NCBI GenBank assembly: GCA_050944455.1
Contig: JBMNRC010000032.1
Coordinates: 1 to 25,361 of the forward strand
Length of the DNA: 25,361 nt
Direction of reading: 5' to 3'
DNA from: Anthropogastromicrobium sp050944455
GTDB lineage: Bacteria > Bacillota > Clostridia > Lachnospirales > Lachnospiraceae
The stretch's first letter is position 1, and every line of letters begins with the position of its first letter. Shown in pieces: positions 7,347 to 15,092 of this stretch. The notes beneath the pieces are model-generated. The model was not told the origin of the DNA. It worked only from the letters and a program-made list of their open reading frames with translations, and did no database searches. Both the position numbers and the translations under genes were made by a program.

Positions 7347-10133
7347 TCACTGGCTGGCCGGCCCGCTGCTGACTTCGCAGTAGAGTGTGCTGCCGACCGC
7401 CACCGTGGTGCCCGCTTCAAGGCTCTGGTAAGTGACAGTCCCTGCGGGGACGTCATCGTAGCTCACCATCCGCCATTCCGTCACTGTCAGCCCGGCTGCC
7501 GTGAGAGCCGCCTCCGCGTCCGCCTGCTGGGTTCCCGTGACGGAGGGCACCGTCGTCTGGGCCGCGGTCGTCGCGCCTGTAGTGGTTGTCGCCGCCGGCC
7601 CGAGGCTGACTTCGCAGCTGATGACGGTTCCGGCATCCACCGTGGTGCCTGCATCAACCGACTGGTAGGTGACGATTCCCGCCTCAACTGAATCGTTGTT
7701 TGCCTCCGTCCACGTGACGGAAAGGCCGGCCGAGGCGAGCGTCGATGCCGCCTGGTCCTGCGTCATGCCTGTGACGGAAGGCACCGTGACCTGCGCGGGG
7801 CCCGTACTCACGACAATCGTCACGGTGCTCCACTGATTCGCCCATCCTCCGGCTTCAGGGCTCTGGCGGATGACAGTGCCGGCCGCCGAAGAGCTGTTTT
7901 CATAGGCGGAAGTCACGCTGAGTTCCGAATTCTGCAGCGTTGTCGTCGCGTCGGCTTCGCTCATGCCGATCACGGACGGAATCTGGATCATCTTCGGGCC
8001 GAGGCTGATCGTGATATCCACGGAGGAGCCGATCTTGACGACCGTTCCCTCTGAGATGCTCTGGGCGCACACGAGGTTGGCCTCGACGCTGCTGTTGTAC
8101 TCCTGCGTCACATTCCCGAGCGTGAGTCCCTGGTCCGACAGCCTGCTGGCCGCCTGGTCCTGGGTCAGGCCGATCAGACTTGAAACGGCTACCGTGGACG
8201 GCCCCTTGCTGTAGTAGACCGTGAGTTTGTCTCCCGGCGACAGCGTCGCGTCGAGCGGCTCTATGGAAAGGATTGTGTTCTTCGGCTCGTCGCTCTCCGT
8301 CGCGATATATTCCACATCGATATCCGTCCCGTTCAGCAGATACTCGAGAACCGTCAGGTTGACGCCGATATAATCCTCGCCTTTCAGCACGACCTTGTCA
8401 GTGCCCATGCTGATGGATATCTTCACCGTCGTGTTCTTCTTCACCAGGGTCCCCGGCTCGTACTGCTGCTTGCACACCAGCCCGGCCTCGTAGATATCCG
8501 AACTCTCGTACGAATTGGTAAACCGGTAAACAAGGCCCGCGCTTTCCAGCGCCTCCCTGGCCTCGGTGATCGTCATGCCCAGAAGGTTCGGGACCTCCGT
8601 CATGTCCTCTGACGTCTCGGTTTCTTCGGCTGTATCCTCCGTCGCCGCCTCCGTCTCCGCGGCCGCCGCTGTCGTCGTCTGCGCCGCCGTTCCGACGCTG
8701 GCCGCGCTGGTGGACGGCCTCAGGAAGCCGTTCACGGAGATCCCGATATAAATGACCATGATCAGGATCACGACGCCGAGGGTTCCCCCGATCACCGTCA
8801 GCACATGGTCGAACATCGTTGCCGGAAGATCTTCCGGAGGCGTGGTTTTCGCCGCGGCTGACGCTGCACTGGCCGCGCGGCGCCTGTTTCCGTCAGACGC
8901 TCTGCCGGCGGCTCTCTCCTGCCGCCTCTCGTCCGCCGAAGGATTTCGGCGCGATCCCGCAGCCTGCATCCTCCGCTGGCCTCCGGCAGTCTCACCGCGG
9001 TATCTCCCCGCGGCGCCCTGCCCGGCGTTTTCTTCACGAGCCCTGCCTTCGGCTGCCACTCCCGCGGCTTCCCTTCCGGCAGCCGGCCTCGCGAACGGGG
9101 ACGGCTGCTCGGCGGATGACTGGGCGGAATTTCCCTGCCCGCGCCATTTGATGTTATTCATCATGATGGTAGCCTGCGGAACATGGTATGCCCCTGACGC
9201 TGAAACCTGTCCCGCGGCGCCTGTCCCGGTGGCGGCAGCCGCCGCGGCCGTCCCGGCAGTTCCGCCGGCGGGAAGCTTCGCCTCACTGCCGAACCGGACG
9301 AAATGCTTCTGCGGAGTGACGATCGTCTGGCGGAGGTCAGAGATCAGTTCGGCGCAGTTGGAATAGCGCATGTCAGGATTTTTCTGGATGCATTTTAAGA
9401 TGATATCCTCCAATGCCGGGGGGATCGTCGGAACGATCTGCGACGGCGGCACAGGATCCTGATTCATCTGGGCGATCGCCACCGCGACCGTCGTATCCCC
9501 GTCGAAGGGAAGCTTTCCGGTAGCCATCTCATACATGGTGATGCCCAGGGAGTAGATATCGCTGCGCTCGTCGCAGTATCCGCCCTTTGCCTGCTCCGGC
9601 GAAATGTAGTGGACGGAACCGGCAGCCCGGTACATGTTGGTGGTTTCGTCCGTAATCGCTCTCGCGATTCCGAAATCCGTCACCTTGATTTTCCCGTCCC
9701 TGGAAATCATGATATTCTGCGGCTTGATATCACGGTGGATCAGATGCCTCGCGTGCGCGGCCCCGAGGCCGGACGCGACCTGGATCGCGACGCCGATCGT
9801 CTCCCGGGTGTCCAGGCGGTGCTTGCGCAGAATATACTCCTTGAGGGTGATTCCCTCGATCAGCTCCATGACGATATAGTAAATGCTGCCTGACTCGCCG
9901 ACATCGTATACGCTCACGATATTGGCATGAGACAGGCCCGCCGCGGCCTGGGCTTCCTCCCGGAACTTGCCCACAAATTGCTTGTCGCGGCTGAATTCCT
10001 CCTTCAGAACCTTGATGGCAACGTCGCGGTTCAGCTTGCGGTCCTTCGCGCGGTATACGACCGCCATTCCGCCCGTTCCGATTTTCTGAAGGATTTCGTA
10101 CCTGCCGGCCAGAACTTCTCCAATCTCCAGCAT
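7347..10133 (-). CDS. prkC: PASTA-domain serine/threonine protein kinase PrkC
   Basis: This membrane kinase senses muropeptides or lipid II outside the cell and phosphorylates targets linked to cell wall, division and translation. The cytoplasmic kinase domain (about 11-270) has the Gly loop GTGGMA, Lys41 in VAIKV, HRDIKPQN with catalytic Asp135, and DFG at 153-155. A long Ala/Gly/Arg-rich juxtamembrane region (about 285-435) leads to one transmembrane helix (about 443-465) and a Thr/Ala/Glu stalk. Six PASTA repeats follow, at about 511-577, 578-645, 646-712, 715-780, 781-846 and 860-925; a Thr-rich spacer precedes the last. Repeat two is the most divergent. The total of 928 residues exceeds the common 600-720 because of the extra repeats and the linker. 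It starts four bases after the stop of its partner phosphatase. Confidence 0.96.
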   Translation of the reverse strand: MLEIGEVLAGRYEILQKIGTGGMAVVYRAKDRKLNRDVAIKVLKEEFSRDKQFVGKFREEAQAAAGLSHANIVSVYDVGESGSIYYIVMELIEGITLKEYILRKHRLDTRETIGVAIQVASGLGAAHARHLIHRDIKPQNIMISRDGKIKVTDFGIARAITDETTNMYRAAGSVHYISPEQAKGGYCDERSDIYSLGITMYEMATGKLPFDGDTTVAVAIAQMNQDPVPPSQIVPTIPPALEDIILKCIQKNPDMRYSNCAELISDLRQTIVTPQKHFVRFGSEAKLPAGGTAGTAAAAAATGTGAAGQVSASGAYHVPQATIMMNNIKWRGQGNSAQSSAEQPSPFARPAAGREAAGVAAEGRAREENAGQGAAGRYRGETAGGQRRMQAAGSRRNPSADERRQERAAGRASDGNRRRAASAASAAAKTTPPEDLPATMFDHVLTVIGGTLGVVILIMVIYIGISVNGFLRPSTSAASVGTAAQTTTAAAAETEAATEDTAEETETSEDMTEVPNLLGMTITEAREALESAGLVYRFTNSYESSDIYEAGLVCKQQYEPGTLVKKNTTVKISISMGTDKVVLKGEDYIGVNLTVLEYLLNGTDIDVEYIATESDEPKNTILSIEPLDATLSPGDKLTVYYSKGPSTVAVSSLIGLTQDQAASRLSDQGLTLGNVTQEYNSSVEANLVCAQSISEGTVVKIGSSVDITISLGPKMIQIPSVIGMSEADATTTLQNSELSVTSAYENSSSAAGTVIRQSPEAGGWANQWSTVTIVVSTGPAQVTVPSVTGMTQDQAASTLASAGLSVTWTEANNDSVEAGIVTYQSVDAGTTVDAGTVISCEVSLGPAATTTTGATTAAQTTVPSVTGTQQADAEAALTAAGLTVTEWRMVSYDDVPAGTVTYQSLEAGTTVAVGSTLYCEVSSGPASQ

Positions 10134-10137
10134 ATTT

Positions 10138-10869
10138 TCACCTCAGTCCGGGAGCCGCCAGGATAACCGAAATGTTATCCTTTCCCCCATGGATGTTCGC
10201 AAGGGCAACCAGCTCGTCCGCTTTTCTGTCCAGATCAGATTCCCCGGAGAGAATGGATCCGATCTCCCCGTCCGTCACTTCGTTCGTGAGCCCGTCGGAA
10301 CACAGAAGCACAATATCGTCCGGCTCCAGCGTGACGCGGAAAATGTCGGAGACGATGAAGTCCTGTCCTCCGACAGCCCTTGTGATGATGTTCTTCTTTT
10401 TCTGGTATTCGCCCGATCCACGCGACATGGCGCCTTTCCGGACCATTTCCTCCACATAGGAGTGATCGCGTGTCACCTGGCCCAGATGTCCGCCGCTGAA
10501 AACATAGGCGCGGCTGTCTCCGACCTGGAAAACGTACAGTTCCCTGCGGTCTATATAGCCAAGGGTCAGGGTCGTCCCCATACCCCTGTATTCTTCGGTA
10601 TCGTTGGATAAAGTATAGATCTCGGTGTTCACTTCGCGGACAGCGTCAGTCACAATCAGAAGGGGATTGGTGTGCACCGAGTCCGCGATCAGCCTCGGAA
10701 GTCTTTCCACAAGCGTGCGGGACGCTCTGTCCCCGGCCCTGTGGCCTCCCATTCCGTCAGCGACGATCAGAAGATTCGGGAGTTTCCCCACCGGGGTTTC
10801 CATGACCAGGACCGAGTCCTGGTTCTGCTGTCTCATTCTTCCGACGTCCGTCCTGTACACTGCTTTCAC
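10138..10869 (-). CDS. PP2C-family serine/threonine phosphatase (Stp/PrpC)
   Basis: This protein reverses phosphorylation by the adjacent PASTA kinase. The 243-residue PPM domain has NQDS (16-19), VADGMGG with metal-binding Asp38 (36-42), a GMGTT block, VGDSRAY, LCSDGLT and the C-terminal GGKDNISV. I placed the start at a GTG (10867-10869). It overlaps the rlmN stop as GTGA, has GGAGG upstream, and yields the typical family N-terminus KAVYRTDVGR. The same frame stays open upstream to 11232, but that part is antisense-like filler over rlmN with no family similarity. The pair stp-prkC is nearly universal in this phylum. Confidence 0.93.
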   Translation of the reverse strand: MKAVYRTDVGRMRQQNQDSVLVMETPVGKLPNLLIVADGMGGHRAGDRASRTLVERLPRLIADSVHTNPLLIVTDAVREVNTEIYTLSNDTEEYRGMGTTLTLGYIDRRELYVFQVGDSRAYVFSGGHLGQVTRDHSYVEEMVRKGAMSRGSGEYQKKKNIITRAVGGQDFIVSDIFRVTLEPDDIVLLCSDGLTNEVTDGEIGSILSGESDLDRKADELVALANIHGGKDNISVILAAPGLR

Positions 10870-11996
10870 TGTGCACTGTCCTCCGCGGGATTCCCGCCGG
10901 CCTGCGTTCTGTCCGGCTTTTTCCCACTTTCCATAAAGCTCTTTCTCAGCTGCCCGCAGGCGCCGTTGATGTCTCTGCCCATCTCTCTGCGGATGGTGGC
11001 ATTCACGCCGCAGCGCAGAAGGGTTCTGCGGAAGCTCTCCGCCCGGTCCCGGCCGGTGCTCCTGAAATCGCGCCCGGAAACCGGATTGACCGGAATCAGG
11101 TTGACATGAGCCTGCATGCCGGCGATCCGCCGTGCCAGCTGTTCCGCGTCCCGGTCGCTGTCGTTGACGCCTCCCATCAGGCTGTACTCGAAAGTTACTC
11201 TCCGCCCGGTCCGGTCGATATAATATCGGCATGCGTCCAGTATTTCCGCGATCGTGTACCGGTTGGCAGCAGGCATGATCCTTTTGCGGATCTCATCGTT
11301 GGGCGCGTGCAGGGAAACCGCCATCGTCACCTGCATTCTGAGGTCCGCGAACCGTCTCATCTCAGGCACGAGCCCGCAGGTGGACAGCGTGATGTTCCGG
11401 GCGCTGATATTCAGGCCGCGCTCATCCGTGATCAGACGGAGAAACCGGACGACGGAATCAAAGTTGTCAAAGGGCTCACCCGATCCCATCAGAACCACAT
11501 GGGTAACCCGCTCCCCGGTATCTTTCTGGATTTCATAGACCTCCTGCAGCATCTCGGCGGGCGTCAGGTTTCTCGCCAGGCCGCCGATCGTGGACGCGCA
11601 GAAGCGGCATCCCATCCGGCAGCCCGCCTGGGTGGAGATGCACACGGAATTGCCGAAGCTGTAGCGCATCAGCACGCTCTCGATCACGTTGCCGTCGGAG
11701 AGGCCGAAAAGGTATTTGCGGGTTCCGTCGATGCCGGAGATCAGAACCTTCTGCCGGGAGACCGGCTGCATGGGATACCTGTCCTTCAGCTTCTGCCGGA
11801 GGGCCGCGGGGATGTTCGTCATCCCGTCATAATCCGACACCAGTTTCTGATGGAGCCACTGGACTATCTGGGAGGCCCGGTACGGCTTCTCCCCGAGGCT
11901 TTTGATCACGCCGGCCAGCTCGTCAGGCGTCAGGGATCTTAAGTCCTGCCCAGCTGCCTCTGTTTTCATCGTATCACAGTGTGTAAAGTCAGTCAT
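10866..11996 (-). CDS. rlmN: 23S rRNA (adenine-2503-C2)-methyltransferase RlmN
   Basis: This radical SAM enzyme methylates A2503 of 23S rRNA and position 37 of some tRNAs. The 376 residues contain the iron-sulfur motif CRMGCRFC (Cys126, Cys130, Cys133). The two catalytic cysteines are also in place: Cys119 in SVCISTQAGC and Cys347 in GACGQL. GEPFDN and VSLHAPND are also family blocks. There is no Cfr-like antibiotic resistance context. The ATG at 11996 overlaps the end of rsmB (ATGACTGA) and has AGGA six bases upstream. A second ATG nine codons in is less well placed. Its last bases overlap the phosphatase start. Confidence 0.96.
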   Translation of the reverse strand: MTDFTHCDTMKTEAAGQDLRSLTPDELAGVIKSLGEKPYRASQIVQWLHQKLVSDYDGMTNIPAALRQKLKDRYPMQPVSRQKVLISGIDGTRKYLFGLSDGNVIESVLMRYSFGNSVCISTQAGCRMGCRFCASTIGGLARNLTPAEMLQEVYEIQKDTGERVTHVVLMGSGEPFDNFDSVVRFLRLITDERGLNISARNITLSTCGLVPEMRRFADLRMQVTMAVSLHAPNDEIRKRIMPAANRYTIAEILDACRYYIDRTGRRVTFEYSLMGGVNDSDRDAEQLARRIAGMQAHVNLIPVNPVSGRDFRSTGRDRAESFRRTLLRCGVNATIRREMGRDINGACGQLRKSFMESGKKPDRTQAGGNPAEDSAQ

Positions 11997-12891
11997 CCGT
12001 TTTCCTGAATCTGGAGATAAAAAATCCGTCGCAGCGGTTTCTTCCCGGCAGCAGCTGCAGGCGCCCGGTGTCAGGATCGCATCCTTCCGGGATTTCCGTG
12101 AGGAACGGCCGTAAGGATTCCGCGGTGAATTTTCCGCTCTGCAGAATGAAATCCGCGTTTTCCCCGTTCTCCCCGGGATTGACCGTGCAGGTTGAATAGA
12201 TCAGGACGCCTCCCTGACGGACGGCCCGCATGGCGCTGCCGAGAATCCTTCTCTGAAGGTCCCGCAGCTGTGAAAAATCGCGGTCCGTGATCCGGTATTT
12301 CAGGTCCGGCTTCCGGCTCAGCACGCCGAGGCCCGAACAGGGAAGATCCGCAAGAACCAGGTCAAAGCGTCCTTCGTCCTCCGGGCGGAAAGCCAGGGCG
12401 TCAGCCTCGTGAAACTCCAGGTTGTCAAATCCCGCTTTCGCGGCGTTCTCCTCCGCCAGTTCCAGCCTGGCGCGCGAAATATCGCGGCAGTCCACCAGAC
12501 CTGTTCCCTCCAGGACGTCAGCCAGGCCGATGCTCTTCCCGCCGGGCGCGCCGCAGACGTCCAGGCATCGGCTCCCTTTCTCGGGGGCCGCGCACTGAAC
12601 GACAAGGGCCGACGCCGCGTCCATCACCTCAAAGCGGCCTTCCCGGAATGCCTTCAGCTCCCCGACCGGGATTCCGCCGGCTCCGGGCGCGACGTCATAG
12701 CACCGGTCGGCGTAAGGCGCTTTCTCCACTTTACAGCCGTCCTCTTTCAGCAATCCGATCGTCTCTTCCAGGCTTGCCCTGCGGTAGATCCGCACGGTCG
12801 TCCCGTGTCTTTCCTCAAACTGGGAGTTCAGAAAAGCTTCGGCGTCCTCCGGATACCATCCACGGATCTTTTTAATCAGGAACGCCGGCAT
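11989..12891 (-). CDS. rsmB: 16S rRNA (cytosine-967-C5)-methyltransferase RsmB, methyltransferase part (frame-broken)
   Basis: This is the catalytic half of RsmB, which methylates C967 of 16S rRNA using SAM. Visible motifs are the SAM-binding CGAPGGKS, motif IV DLPCSGLG, and YSTCTVNPGEN with the catalytic Cys. It ends with CDGFFISRF, typical of the family. The NusB-like N-terminal half lies directly upstream in another frame (12872-13327). This frame is open back to a TGA at 12943-12945, and ARYSMPAFLIKKIRGW, which spans the first ATG, looks like the normal continuation of an RsmB chain. I therefore read the two frames as one gene broken by an apparent one-base insertion or two-base deletion, real or a sequencing error. 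If translated separately, the nearest purine-rich site, GAGGAA, lies about 12 bases before the ATG. Confidence 0.88.
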   Translation of the reverse strand: MPAFLIKKIRGWYPEDAEAFLNSQFEERHGTTVRIYRRASLEETIGLLKEDGCKVEKAPYADRCYDVAPGAGGIPVGELKAFREGRFEVMDAASALVVQCAAPEKGSRCLDVCGAPGGKSIGLADVLEGTGLVDCRDISRARLELAEENAAKAGFDNLEFHEADALAFRPEDEGRFDLVLADLPCSGLGVLSRKPDLKYRITDRDFSQLRDLQRRILGSAMRAVRQGGVLIYSTCTVNPGENGENADFILQSGKFTAESLRPFLTEIPEGCDPDTGRLQLLPGRNRCDGFFISRFRKTDD

Positions 12892-13327
12892 GGAATAGCG
12901 GGCTTCCTCGTTCCCCGAAAAATCGAAGGAAATCTTTCCGCCTCAGCAGAGCCCTGGAAACTGCGTTCACAAAACCGGACAGACCGGCGAACCCTTTCAC
13001 CCGCGCGAGCCGCACAGATTCGCTGACCACCGCGTAGCCCGGAACGTCAAACCAGAAAATCTGGCAGGCCGCCATGCGCAGGATGTTGCGGATGACCGGT
13101 TTCATTTTTCCGGCCGGTACGGACGAAACCTCCGACAGCGCCGCGTCCAGCGTCAGCTTTCTTTCAACCGTAAGCCGGGAAAGACGGCTGATAAAAGCCC
13201 TTTTATATTCCGGGAGATATCCGTATTTTTCGAGGGCCTGACGCAGCACCAGATGAAAGTATTTCTGTCTGTCCAGCACTTCGGTGAGAATTTCCAGAAC
13301 AATCTGCCGCTCGCTGTCAGTGTTCAT
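12872..13327 (-). CDS. rsmB: RsmB N-terminal NusB-like RNA-binding part (frame-broken)
   Basis: This is the N-terminal part of RsmB, a helical NusB-like domain that helps recognise 16S rRNA. Family blocks include ERQIVLEILTEVL, YLPEYKRAFISRL, KMKPVIRNILRMA and ARVKGFAGLSGFVNAV. After about SRALLRRKD the sequence stops resembling RsmB and runs to a TAA at 12872, while the expected continuation is found one base out of register. The ORF could start at 13339, but ATG 13327 gives the normal start MNTDSERQ and an 11-base overlap with the fmt end. A lone 151-residue NusB-like protein is possible, but a frame break in one gene is simpler. Confidence 0.85.
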   Translation of the reverse strand: MNTDSERQIVLEILTEVLDRQKYFHLVLRQALEKYGYLPEYKRAFISRLSRLTVERKLTLDAALSEVSSVPAGKMKPVIRNILRMAACQIFWFDVPGYAVVSESVRLARVKGFAGLSGFVNAVSRALLRRKDFLRFFGERGSPLFHAGVPD

Positions 13328-14279
13328 CGAAAGCCTCAAATACCGTTCCTTCCGTCAGTCTGCTGCCGCGCAGGAACGCGCCGGAGTCCATCCGTTTTCT
13401 GCCCTGGAGCTGAAGCTCCAGGACCCTCAGGGATCCCTCCGCGCAGAGAACGTCAAAGGAATTTTTTTCTACTTTCACAACCGTCCCGCAGGGAGTTCCC
13501 TCCGGCATCTGCCGGCCTGAGCCCGCCGGAACCGCCCGCACCTTCCAGAGCTTGACAATTTTCCCGTCAAGTTTCGTCCAGGCGCCGGGGGCGGAGGTCA
13601 GGGCCCGCACAAAGGCTTCCAGTTCTTCGGCCGGCTGGTTCCAGTCCACTTTGCCGTCCTCTTTCTCAATTTTATGGGAATAGCTGCTCAGGCTGCCGTC
13701 CTGCGGAACCGGGGTGATGGTCCCTGCTTCGATGCGGTCCAGCGCCTCCAGAAGAAGCGGCCCGCCGACCGCTTCCGCTTTCAGAAACAGGCTGTCCGCA
13801 GTCTCCTCAGGGTCGATAGCGATCTCTTTCTGCAGCAGGATATCGCCTTCGTCCATGCCGGGCGACATCTGCATGATCGTCACTCCCGTCACTTTGTCGC
13901 GGTTTCTTATTGCCCACGGGATCGGCGACGGTCCCCGGTATTTCGGAAGAAGTGAGGGATGGACGTTGACGCAGCCGTACCGGGGAAGGCTGAGAATCCG
14001 TTTCGGGAGCAGCTGGCCGAAAGCGGCGACCGCGATCACGTCGGGATGGTATTCCCGCAGAACCTGGACACACTCCGGTTTTCTCACTTTATCGGGCTGG
14101 AAGACCGGAATTCCCAGACTGTCGGCCAGCGCGTGAACCTCTGTGGGGGCCAGCGCGTGTCCGCGCCTCTTCGGGCGGTCAGGCTGGGATACCGCGAGAA
14201 CTACTTCATGCCGGCTCTCCGCCAGCGGTTTTAAGATGGACGCGGCAAACCCGGGCGTCCCCATGAAAATGATCCGCAT
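13317..14279 (-). CDS. fmt: Methionyl-tRNA formyltransferase
   Basis: Fmt formylates initiator Met-tRNA using 10-formyl-tetrahydrofolate. The 320 residues have the usual two-domain layout. The N-terminal formyltransferase fold starts with IIFMGTPGFA. Catalytic Asn105 and His107 lie in VNVHPSLLPKYRG, and the essential Asp is in MSPGMDEGDI (Asp143). The C-terminal OB-like domain includes GAWTKLDGKIVKLW. It follows def by 105 bases and overlaps the rsmB start. Together with fhs (makes 10-formyl-THF) and def (removes the formyl group) it completes the formyl-Met cycle in one gene run. Confidence 0.97.
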   Translation of the reverse strand: MRIIFMGTPGFAASILKPLAESRHEVVLAVSQPDRPKRRGHALAPTEVHALADSLGIPVFQPDKVRKPECVQVLREYHPDVIAVAAFGQLLPKRILSLPRYGCVNVHPSLLPKYRGPSPIPWAIRNRDKVTGVTIMQMSPGMDEGDILLQKEIAIDPEETADSLFLKAEAVGGPLLLEALDRIEAGTITPVPQDGSLSSYSHKIEKEDGKVDWNQPAEELEAFVRALTSAPGAWTKLDGKIVKLWKVRAVPAGSGRQMPEGTPCGTVVKVEKNSFDVLCAEGSLRVLELQLQGRKRMDSGAFLRGSRLTEGTVFEAFDEH

Positions 14280-14384
14280 GCGTTCCTCCTGCGCTCCGGC
14301 CGGATCCGGTACCCGGCAGTTCTCTGCTTCGATCGGATTTCGTTTCTTTTTCCGGCAGGATGTTTTCGTCCGCGGCCGGCCGGA

Positions 14385-15047
14385 TCAGGATTCGGGTTTT
14401 TCCCCGTCTTCCTGCTTCCCGTCGGTTTCAGCGGCTTCTTTTTCGGCGGCCTCTTTTTCTGCCGCTTCCTCTTCCATCTGCTTGATTTTTTCGTTCTCTC
14501 CGGCGTGCGCCTCGTACTCAGCCCTGTGCTTTTCGACGGCATCGCCGACCGCCTGCTGTTTCTGGGCGTCGGTCATCTGCGCCAGATCGGCGTTGCTGAC
14601 AGGCGCGGAGTCCGCTTTGTCCACGTACAGGATTCCGTCCAGATGCTCGGTCTCGTGCAGAATGGCGCGGGCCAGGAGGCCGGTTCCCTCGAGGACAAAT
14701 TCCTCGCCTTTCTCATTGAGCGCCTTCACCTTCACGTAGTTCGGGCGCGTGACGATCGCGCTTTCCCCCGGTATGCTCAGGCATCCCTCGTAATCCGTCT
14801 GAAGGCCGGCCGTCTCCAGAATTTCGGGATTGATGAAAGTGTAGGGATGCTCCCCGTCGCAGTCGATCACGACGATTCTCCGGAGAATGCCGACCTGCGG
14901 CGCGGCCAGCCCGACGCCGTCCGCGTCATACATGGTGTCGAACATATCTCTTACCAGCATTTTCGTGCGGAGAGTGATCATCTTCACCGGCTTGGCGTTT
15001 TTGCGGAGGACTTCATCGCCCTCGGTTCTGATATTTCTGATTCCCAT
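14385..15047 (-). CDS. def: Peptide deformylase with a charged C-terminal tail
   Basis: Def removes the formyl group from nascent proteins with an active-site metal. All three motifs are present: GVGLAAPQVG (44-53), EGCLS with metal ligand Cys89, and HETEH (131-135), which supplies His131, Glu132 and His135. The usual HExDH reads HETEH here. The catalytic domain ends near residue 150, while the protein has 220 residues. The extra tail (about 155-220) is a likely helix or coiled coil rich in Glu, Ala and Lys, with the repeated word EKEAAE. I chose the ATG at 15047 because AAAGGA stands nine bases before it; the ATG at 15056 overlaps that site. It lies 45 bases after priA. Confidence 0.95.
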   Translation of the reverse strand: MGIRNIRTEGDEVLRKNAKPVKMITLRTKMLVRDMFDTMYDADGVGLAAPQVGILRRIVVIDCDGEHPYTFINPEILETAGLQTDYEGCLSIPGESAIVTRPNYVKVKALNEKGEEFVLEGTGLLARAILHETEHLDGILYVDKADSAPVSNADLAQMTDAQKQQAVGDAVEKHRAEYEAHAGENEKIKQMEEEAAEKEAAEKEAAETDGKQEDGEKPES

Positions 15048-15092
15048 TGTTTTCATTCCTTTCCCGCAGCGGCAGGCATTCCGCGGCGGCCT

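Noticed and set aside
10870..11232. N-terminal extension of the PP2C phosphatase frame
   Set aside because: It overlaps the conserved end of rlmN, has Arg/Gln/Gly-rich filler composition, and lies upstream of the normal family N-terminus with its own start signal.
10866..11996. Cfr-type antibiotic resistance methylase
   Set aside because: The motifs, length and the conserved rsmB-rlmN-stp-prkC setting fit housekeeping RlmN.
12925..12950. Programmed +1 frameshift in rsmB (CTGAGGC is close to the yeast Ty1 slippery site)
   Set aside because: The resemblance is partial, no stimulator is visible, and programmed shifting is not known to me for rsmB. A mutation or sequencing error is simpler.
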